NCBI GenBank assembly: GCA_963833965.1
Contig: CAWHZZ010000001.1
Location: 930,001-994,000 of the forward strand
Direction of reading: 5' to 3'
Length of the DNA stretch: 64,000 nucleotides
DNA from: CAJCIW01 sp963833965
Lineage (GTDB): Bacteria > Chlamydiota > Chlamydiia > Chlamydiales > Rhabdochlamydiaceae
Below, in pieces: positions 58,127 to 64,000 of this stretch. The stretch's first letter is position 1. Each line of letters begins with the position of its first letter. The position numbers were made by a program, and so were the translations under genes. Under the pieces are notes generated by a model that was not told where the DNA came from, did no database searches, and saw nothing but the letters and a program-made list of their open reading frames with translations.

Positions 58127-58740
58127 TGAAAATCAGACTCCTCAGTTAATTGAGAATAAATGGTTATAACTTGGGTTTTGAGTTGTTCTAAATCGCCGTT
58201 ATTATCGATTGTGTATTGCGCTTGGCTTGCTTTTTCTAAAGGGGTCATTTGTCTCGTCATGCGCTTTTCAAATTCATCGATCGGTTGCTGGGTTTGCTGA
58301 ACGAAACGCTTTTTACAAAGCTCCTGGTCGGCCTGAACACTGACGACGGCATCGAACCTGCGCTGCTCGTTCGCTTCGAAGAGAAGAGGGATTTCAGCGA
58401 CGAACAGAGGATACTTTTTTTCTCGGGCAATCTGCTGATATTTTCGCTCAATTTCATTAAATACAGCCGGATGGATGATTGCTTCCAGGGTACGTAAAAG
58501 ACCGGGTTGAGAAAACACCTTAGCGGCGATCTTTCTTCGATCGAACTCTTGACCGCTCATGATATCTGAACCGAGTAATTTTACGACCTGCTGACCGACG
58601 GCAGTTCCTGGAGATAATAATTGGTGGACTATCTCATCTGCGCTTACGACGTAGGCGCCGAGTTCCTTAAAGATTTGGCAGACGACAGTCTTACCTGCCG
58701 CTAACCCACCGGTTACAGCAATTTTCTTTATTTTTAACAT
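58123..58740 (-). CDS. coaE: Dephospho-CoA kinase
   Basis: CoaE phosphorylates dephospho-CoA in the last step of CoA synthesis. The protein has the P-loop VTGGLAAGKTVV, the SADEIVHQLL segment near residue 37, and the LID-type FVQQTQQPIDEFEKRM near 155. The ATG at 58740 overlaps the end of polA (last codons GAA TGT TAA); an in-frame TTG at 58749 is a less likely start. The product is 205 residues. It overlaps rho by 4 bp, so polA, coaE and rho are coupled. Confidence 0.93.
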   Translation of the reverse strand: MLKIKKIAVTGGLAAGKTVVCQIFKELGAYVVSADEIVHQLLSPGTAVGQQVVKLLGSDIMSGQEFDRRKIAAKVFSQPGLLRTLEAIIHPAVFNEIERKYQQIAREKKYPLFVAEIPLLFEANEQRRFDAVVSVQADQELCKKRFVQQTQQPIDEFEKRMTRQMTPLEKASQAQYTIDNNGDLEQLKTQVITIYSQLTEESDFQ

Positions 58741-61409
58741 TCTCCCCAATTTTTTCCAATGGAAATATCGACAATCAAAGGGACATTTAAAGAAAAGACC
58801 CCTTCCATAATTTTTTTAACATTCTTTGCTAGGTCTTTGGCTTCTACATCAGGAGTTTCAAATAGTAATTCGTCGTGGATCTGAAGGATCATTCTTCCTT
58901 GATGCGAATGTCTCTGCAAATAATCGTCGACTTGAATCATGGCCATTTTAATCAAGTCCGCAGCAGTCCCTTGCAGGGGCGTATTGATTGCCAATCTTTC
59001 GGCTCCCGCGCGGATGGCGGGATTTTTACTGTGGATTTCCGGAATCGGTCGCTGCCTTCCGGTCAACGTGATGGCGCGCCCCGTCTTGCGGACGCTTTCC
59101 TTGCAAAAGTTAAGAAATTCTTTCACTTTAGAATACCGCTCAAAGTAGCGGCGAATAAAGGCATCCGCCTCCTCATATTCAATCCCCAGTTGCTGTGATA
59201 GGCCGAAGGCCTGCTGGCCGTAGACGATGCCGAAATTCACCGCTTTGGCCTGATGGCGCATTTGTGAAGAAACCTCTTCGATCGGCACGCCGAAAACAAG
59301 GGCTGCGGTATATGCGTGGATGTCTTCGCCTTCGCGAAATGCCTTCACCAGGGCGGGGTCCTCCGACAGATGCGCAAGCAGGCGGAGTTCAATTTGCGAA
59401 TAGTCAGCGGCCACAAAGCTCTCATGTGATTTTTGGGGCTTGAATGCTTCGCGGATTTTTTTTCCTTCTTCGCCCCGGACGGGAATGTTTTGCAAATTAG
59501 GGTCTTGGCAGGAAAGCCTTCCCGTTGCCGCGACCGATTGATTGAAGGTGCAGTGGATGCGATGGGTCGCAGGATTGACCTGTTCAGGCAAAGCATCGAC
59601 ATAAGTGGAACGTAATTTTTCTAAGCTTCTATAGTCGATAATTTTTTTCACGATCGGCGCTTCTTCTTGGAGAGATTCTAAAACATCGATCGCGGTCGAA
59701 AAGCCCGTCGTCGTTTTTTTGGGAGGTTTGATGCCCATTTTTTCAAAGAGGATGCCGCTGAGCTGTTTGGGGGAATTGATATTAAACTCTTCTCCAGCCA
59801 GCTTGTAGATCTGCTCTTCCAATGTTTTTAATTGGCCTTTCAATTCTTGCGACATTTTCGAAAGTTTTTTCACATCGACATAGATGCCGTCTCGCTCCAT
59901 TTGCATAAGGATAGGGAGTAGCGGCAATTCGATTTGATTAAAGACTGTGTGCAGCTGCAAAAGGTCTAAATCTCTTTCGAAAATTTCCTTCAGCCTTAAA
60001 GTATAGTCGACGTCCTCGCAGCAGTAGGCCGTGATTTTATCTAGAGGAACCTCCAGCATGGAGATCTGTTTTTTCCCTTTGCCGATCAGATCAACGATTG
60101 GGATTTTAACCTCTCCCAATTTTTCTAAAGAAAGGGCGTCGAGATTGTGGCGCTGCGTCTGTGGGCTGATCAGATAGGAAGCTAACAGGGTGTCGAACCC
60201 GATGTTTTTGACACGGATGCCCTCATTGGCTAAAACATGCAGGTCGTACTTGATGTTGTGCCCGACGAATTTTATTTTCGGGTTTTCAAAGAGCTCCTTT
60301 AATGCAGCAATTGTCTTATCCCTATCCAGCGAGCCATTTAAAGGGATGTACCACGCCTCGCCGCGACGCACCCCAAGCCCTACGCCAACGAGCTCGGCGA
60401 GCATCGGCCGAATGCTCGTTGTCTCTGTGTCGAGACAAACTTCTTTCTCTTTTTCGAGGCGTGAGATGAGCTCGTCGAAAGCATCCTGCGCGTTCACAAG
60501 GTGGTAATGCGTCGCGATCGGCTCATTGATGGGGCGTCCCTTCGGCGGGGACTCTTCTTCTACTCCAAGTTCGCGCAAGAGGGACATGAAACGCATTTCG
60601 CGGTAAAACTCTTTGACCCTTTCTAAATCGGGGGCTTTCAAATGAAAAAACGTTTCCTCATGGGGAAAAGGGACGCTTGTTTGGATTGTCGCCAACTTTT
60701 TGCTCATCAAGGCGATCTCTTTGTCGTTGATGACAGTCTCCCTTTTTTTTCCGCTTAGCTGTTCAGGATGCGCGAGGATTTCTTCCAATGTGCCGAATTG
60801 ATTGAGAAGGGAGGCTGCCGTCTTTGGCCCAAATCCTTCAAGCCCAGGGATGTTATCAGAAGCATCGCCTACCAGCGCTAAAAGATCGACGATTTGTTCA
60901 GGGGTGACATCGAACAACTCTTTCACTTTACTTCGATCGATAAGAAGGTTGTCTTTGTGCGGATTGATGACGAAGATCTGATCGGAGATGAGCTGGCACA
61001 GATCTTTGTCACTTGTGCACATAAAAACTTGGACGCCTTTTTTTTCCATCCAGAGGGCGATGCTTCCCATTGTGTCGTCGGCCTCCACGCCAGAAATGGA
61101 GAGATTCGGAATGCCGGCGATTTCGCAAAAGCGAAGGGCTTGCTCTAACTGGGGAAAGAGATCTTCGGGCATGCCTGTGCGATGGCTTTTATATTCGCTA
61201 TAAATTTCCGAGCGCGATTTTTTGTTTTCGGGGCCATCGAAAACGGCGATGAAATAATCGGGGGAAAATTCGTTCATCAATTTAAAAATGGAGCGGATGA
61301 ACCCATAGAGTGCATTGGTCGATTCCCCTTTCGCGTTAGTCATGGGGCCGATGGCATAATAAGAGCGGAATAAGAAATTAACAGCGTCGACGATGTAGAT
61401 TTTTTCCAT
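58734..61409 (-). CDS. polA: DNA polymerase I
   Basis: An 891-residue polymerase with all three domains. The N-terminal 5'-3' exonuclease is at residues 1-290 (DAVNFLFRSYYAIGPM start, SGVEADDTMGSIA, and TSDKDLCQLISD). The 3'-5' exonuclease domain keeps its acidic residues (VCLDTETTSIRPMLAELVG near 320, and YDLHVL), so proofreading may be active. The polymerase domain has ADYSQIELRLLAHLSEDP near 665, RHQAKAVNFGIVYG near 715 and LQIHDELLFE near 850. It repairs DNA and removes primers. Length and motifs are normal. Confidence 0.97.
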   Translation of the reverse strand: MEKIYIVDAVNFLFRSYYAIGPMTNAKGESTNALYGFIRSIFKLMNEFSPDYFIAVFDGPENKKSRSEIYSEYKSHRTGMPEDLFPQLEQALRFCEIAGIPNLSISGVEADDTMGSIALWMEKKGVQVFMCTSDKDLCQLISDQIFVINPHKDNLLIDRSKVKELFDVTPEQIVDLLALVGDASDNIPGLEGFGPKTAASLLNQFGTLEEILAHPEQLSGKKRETVINDKEIALMSKKLATIQTSVPFPHEETFFHLKAPDLERVKEFYREMRFMSLLRELGVEEESPPKGRPINEPIATHYHLVNAQDAFDELISRLEKEKEVCLDTETTSIRPMLAELVGVGLGVRRGEAWYIPLNGSLDRDKTIAALKELFENPKIKFVGHNIKYDLHVLANEGIRVKNIGFDTLLASYLISPQTQRHNLDALSLEKLGEVKIPIVDLIGKGKKQISMLEVPLDKITAYCCEDVDYTLRLKEIFERDLDLLQLHTVFNQIELPLLPILMQMERDGIYVDVKKLSKMSQELKGQLKTLEEQIYKLAGEEFNINSPKQLSGILFEKMGIKPPKKTTTGFSTAIDVLESLQEEAPIVKKIIDYRSLEKLRSTYVDALPEQVNPATHRIHCTFNQSVAATGRLSCQDPNLQNIPVRGEEGKKIREAFKPQKSHESFVAADYSQIELRLLAHLSEDPALVKAFREGEDIHAYTAALVFGVPIEEVSSQMRHQAKAVNFGIVYGQQAFGLSQQLGIEYEEADAFIRRYFERYSKVKEFLNFCKESVRKTGRAITLTGRQRPIPEIHSKNPAIRAGAERLAINTPLQGTAADLIKMAMIQVDDYLQRHSHQGRMILQIHDELLFETPDVEAKDLAKNVKKIMEGVFSLNVPLIVDISIGKNWGEC

Positions 61410-61482
61410 GAAAAAAAAGTACTATTGCTCTGTAACAAAAGTTTTTGATGGAATTATGAGCGTGAAAGCTCCCTAGCAAGAA

Positions 61483-62541
61483 TTATTGCAATGCAGCGCC
61501 CGGCAGATACATGTAGAGAAGCTTACCGCTTAATTCAGAATTCATAGAGGCGTTGATTTGAAACTGATGCGTGACCTTGCCGGTGAGCAAAGAAAATTTT
61601 TCGCGGGTGAGTTCCGAAAGAAAGGTGTGCATCGGTCCGATTGTCATGACTTGGTATTCTTGATTTTCGGGGATTTTTGCTTCCTTGGCAAGCTCGGAAA
61701 CGGCCATATCATAGTCCGCATCGGCGACATCGATGTAGCCATAAGATTGCGCTTGCTCGGCCACATAAACCTGCGCTCCGTATTCGTTGACGAGTTTGTC
61801 GCGGCTCAAATCTGGCCTCGCTGACGTGACAATTGTTAGAAAACGGTCGTAGAGGTCGGCTGTAATATTTTTTAGGCAAATCTCTTCACCCGGTTGCCAA
61901 GGCCTGAACGGGCTAAGCATGTCTTTGTCCTTGCCCTGCGTGAGGGTCAAGGATTGCACACCATACCTGTCCATGAGCGTCGAAAAATTAAAGGCGGGCC
62001 CCAAAATGACCCCTACAGAGCCGATGACGCTGGGGGTAGAGGCAAAGATCTTATCGGCAGAGGAGGCGATATACATGCCTCCCGAAGCGCACATCCCATC
62101 GACGTAAGCGTAAATCGGGACTTGATACTTTTTCTTATACTTCAACAGCATACGATAGATCCCATCGGAATCATCGACGGTCCCGCCCGGGGTGTTAATA
62201 TGCAACAAGATCGCTTTAACTCTGTCGGGGCCGAGCATTCCTTCCCGAGAATCGAAAAGACAATTTTGAATTTTATTTGACGTCAGATCCCCTTGCCCGA
62301 TCACGCCCGTGATATCGAGCTTCAAAATTACAGGGGTGCTGTTTGAGAGCAGCTCGCGACGGCCATGGGCATCTGGCGAAATGAGCAGACTGCTTTTCGG
62401 CGGATAGATGTCTGGAGAGGAGAACATCATTAGAGTCAAAAAGATCAACAAGAACCCAATCAGAATCCCGATGATGCCGGCAAAGCATTTGCAAAATGAC
62501 CGCACCGCGGAAACAAGGATCGATTCTTTAGCTTGTTGCAT
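61483..62541 (-). CDS. sppA: Signal peptide peptidase SppA/SohB family serine protease
   Basis: A 352-residue S49 peptidase with an N-terminal membrane helix (about residues 17-42). The signature is ILLHINTPGGTVDDSDGIYR near 112, followed by YVDGMCASGGMYIASSADKI near 146 with the catalytic serine in ASGG, and SVIGSVGVILGPAFNF. The lysine expected in the SppA dyad could be in KDKDMLSPFRPWQPGE near 208. It digests cleaved signal peptides and membrane proteins. As in Chlamydia, it lies immediately upstream of polA. Confidence 0.93.
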   Translation of the reverse strand: MQQAKESILVSAVRSFCKCFAGIIGILIGFLLIFLTLMMFSSPDIYPPKSSLLISPDAHGRRELLSNSTPVILKLDITGVIGQGDLTSNKIQNCLFDSREGMLGPDRVKAILLHINTPGGTVDDSDGIYRMLLKYKKKYQVPIYAYVDGMCASGGMYIASSADKIFASTPSVIGSVGVILGPAFNFSTLMDRYGVQSLTLTQGKDKDMLSPFRPWQPGEEICLKNITADLYDRFLTIVTSARPDLSRDKLVNEYGAQVYVAEQAQSYGYIDVADADYDMAVSELAKEAKIPENQEYQVMTIGPMHTFLSELTREKFSLLTGKVTHQFQINASMNSELSGKLLYMYLPGAALQ

Positions 62542-62658
62542 GATGACCCCAAAAAAATGATATTAAAAGAGCAGAGGATTTTGGGCTACTAATAATGTTT
62601 TTTTCTGGTGGGAAATTGGCTTTCCCTGAGAGACTGACCACAAACCCCGGAAAAGATT

Positions 62659-63726
62659 ATGGAAAACCTCTCTACTTCAATGGCGGACCGGCTTTGGTTT
62701 TTTGAGATTGTGATTGGCATTCTTGTACTGGTCGCTGTGAATTATCTTTTTAAAAGAATTGTCAAACATGTGCGGCATCGTTCGCTTTCCACGAAGCCGG
62801 ATTGGAAAGAAAAAATCGACCAGATTCTTTTTCTCCCCTTTCAAATCTTATTATGGATTCTAGGGGTGACGCTGGTCGTCGATGTCTTAGGCAGAAGGGT
62901 TGGTTTTTCTTTTTTTGAAAATTACATCAACGGTTTCCGAAGTACGGGGTTTGTTCTTTGTATAGCTTGGATCTTGCTGAGATGGAAAACGATCCTGCAG
63001 CGGGATGTTTTGAATAGAAAGATCGATTCAGGCTTTGTCCATATGGCTGGAAGAATTTTGTCGGTGATGATCATCGCGATTTCTTTGATGATCGTTTTTC
63101 AAATCTGGGGGCTGAACATTGGGCCGCTCATCGCCTTCGGGGGGATTGGCGCCGCGGCGATTGGCTTTGCTGGAAAAGACGTCATCGCCAATTTTTGCAG
63201 CGGGCTTATGCTTTATCTAAACCGGCCATTTGTCGTTGGAGATTCTATTTTATTGCCCGATCAGAAGGTGGAAGGGCAAGTCGAAGAAATCGGCTGGTAT
63301 TTGACTGCTTTGCGCGACAAGGAAAAGAGGCCGGTGTATCTTCCCAATTCCATTTTCTCGCAGGCGCAAGTCATTAACACCTCCCGCATGACCCACCGCC
63401 ACATCGAAGAGACGGTAGGAGTGAGGTATGAAGATTTTTCACGCATTCCAGAACTTGTGGAGAAGATTAAAGCGGTGATTGCGGGCCATCCCGACATCGA
63501 CGCCCATTTGCCCGTTCTCGTTGCATTAAAAAGTTTTAATCAGTTCGCTTTAGACCTGTACATCAATGCTTATACGCTCCAAACGCGCTATGAGGAGTAT
63601 TTACTGGTCAAACATGAGATATTGATGGCGATCTACAAAACTTTGTTGGAGGTGGGCGCGGAAATACCGATGCCGATATTCTCTATTTCCGGCAAGCGCC
63701 CCTACTTATCGACTTTAACCGAGTGA
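62659..63726 (+). CDS. MscS-family mechanosensitive channel
   Basis: A 355-residue small-conductance mechanosensitive channel. Membrane helices lie near residues 12-33, 58-80, 95-115 and 132-155. The pore-lining TM3 reads GPLIAFGGIGAAAIGFAGKD near 157, followed by the beta-domain signatures NFCSGLMLYLNRPFVVGDSI, EGQVEEIGWYLTALRDKEKR and VYLPNSIFSQAQVINTSR. It releases solutes during osmotic downshock. The gene is divergent from sppA and convergent with pgsA, overlapping it by 25 bp. Confidence 0.93.
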   Translation: MENLSTSMADRLWFFEIVIGILVLVAVNYLFKRIVKHVRHRSLSTKPDWKEKIDQILFLPFQILLWILGVTLVVDVLGRRVGFSFFENYINGFRSTGFVLCIAWILLRWKTILQRDVLNRKIDSGFVHMAGRILSVMIIAISLMIVFQIWGLNIGPLIAFGGIGAAAIGFAGKDVIANFCSGLMLYLNRPFVVGDSILLPDQKVEGQVEEIGWYLTALRDKEKRPVYLPNSIFSQAQVINTSRMTHRHIEETVGVRYEDFSRIPELVEKIKAVIAGHPDIDAHLPVLVALKSFNQFALDLYINAYTLQTRYEEYLLVKHEILMAIYKTLLEVGAEIPMPIFSISGKRPYLSTLTE

Positions 63727-64000
63727 GGCAGGGCGTTGTTTTTTTTGATCTGCCAAAGTTCGATGAAGGCAAGCAGTCCGAAGAGGATAAAGATCCAGTA
63801 AAAATAACTTGGAAAGGTAACCCCGAGCGTAAGGCCGATGAGAACGAGAAATTGAAGCGCCGTCGTGACTTTTCCCCAACGTATCGAGGTAAATCGATAG
63901 CTTTCCCAGTGGCCGGTCAAGCTTAGGTAAATCCCGAACAAAAGCAAAAAGAAGTCGCGCGAGATCATGGAGCAGCTTTGCCACAGCTCTAACTTTTTTT
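63702..64000 (-). CDS. pgsA: CDP-diacylglycerol-glycerol-3-phosphate 3-phosphatidyltransferase, 3' part
   Basis: PgsA makes phosphatidylglycerol phosphate. Only about 99 C-terminal codons are in the window; the frame stays open past the edge (KKLELWQSCS before MISRDFFLLLFGIYL). Recognisable features are the helix hairpin RDFFLLLFGIYL, the conserved GKVTTALQF and the final membrane helices. The CDP-alcohol phosphatidyltransferase motif itself lies outside. The place beside sppA-polA fits chlamydial order. The stop overlaps the end of mscS. Confidence 0.85.
   Translation of the reverse strand, partial: KKLELWQSCSMISRDFFLLLFGIYLSLTGHWESYRFTSIRWGKVTTALQFLVLIGLTLGVTFPSYFYWIFILFGLLAFIELWQIKKNNALPHSVKVDK

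Noticed and set aside
57263..58129. 288-codon antisense ORF opposite rho
   Set aside because: Opposite strand of a conserved gene; composition reflects rho codon bias.
1..64000. CRISPR arrays or rRNA genes
   Set aside because: No regularly spaced direct repeats and no rRNA-like segments were seen; only one tRNA was found.

Overview
This window comes from a chromosome of the phylum Chlamydiota, most likely an environmental amoeba-associated lineage and not a Chlamydia of vertebrates. The gene blocks follow the order I recall from Chlamydia chromosomes: gspF-gspG-pseudopilin, tolQ-tolR-tolA-tolB-pal-LysM, tatD-sdhC-sdhA-sdhB, lplA/mnmG/dnaB/pgsA, and sppA-polA-coaE-rho. Around these blocks lie genes typical of large amoebal chlamydiae: a giant MORN-repeat protein, DUF687-like, PI-kinase-like and cysteine-peptidase-like candidate effectors, a DnaB intein, a toxin-antitoxin pair and a transposase remnant. 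Base composition looks moderate (mid to upper 40s percent GC, by eye). A Waddliaceae or Criblamydiaceae-like host would fit; this is inference.

Layout. 0-3 kb: type II secretion genes, a PEBP protein and a small membrane protein ending in a clear terminator. 3.5-9.3 kb: MORN-repeat protein, DUF4143-type ATPase, DUF687-like protein, coaD. 9.4-14.6 kb: rsmD with a VWA protein and a large exported TPR protein, overlapping on the minus strand. 14.7-21.8 kb: DMT-like transporter, coiled-coil protein, TPR membrane protein, glycine-zipper lipoprotein, and a response regulator-MFS pair. 21.9-27.4 kb: minus-strand envelope operon joining Tol-Pal to a LysM protein and glutamate racemase. 27.4-34.4 kb: three glycosyltransferase-like genes, tatD and succinate dehydrogenase. 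34.7-43.6 kb: a 942-residue candidate cysteine-protease effector, lplA, a degenerate receiver protein, mnmG, a 28-codon ribosomal-type gene, dnaB with a 177-residue mini-intein, and tRNA-Ser(GCU). 43.8-53.4 kb: lineage-specific genes, including an exported SAM-methyltransferase-like protein followed by an exported S-adenosylmethionine decarboxylase, and a PI3/PI4-kinase-like protein. 53.5-56.7 kb: OppA-type lipoprotein, a higBA module with an amber-disrupted toxin, and a transposase remnant. 56.8-64 kb: rho-coaE-polA, sppA, mscS and the 3' part of pgsA.

The most striking non-coding pattern is a set of long imperfect palindromes. Seven fill whole intergenic gaps (17679-17844, 18955-19268, 28062-28228, 45754-45911, 47161-47299, 48757-48926, 53378-53540). 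Six are 139-170 bp and one is 314 bp. Each folds over almost its full length, most begin or end within a few bases of a stop or start codon, and they share architecture more than sequence. Two copies of a separate dispersed repeat (21865-21953 and 37517-37610) overlap gene 3' ends and supply the last codons of murI and the stop codon of lplA. The most unusual coding observation is the pair at 47445-48755: two SAM-using enzymes that both carry N-terminal export signals.
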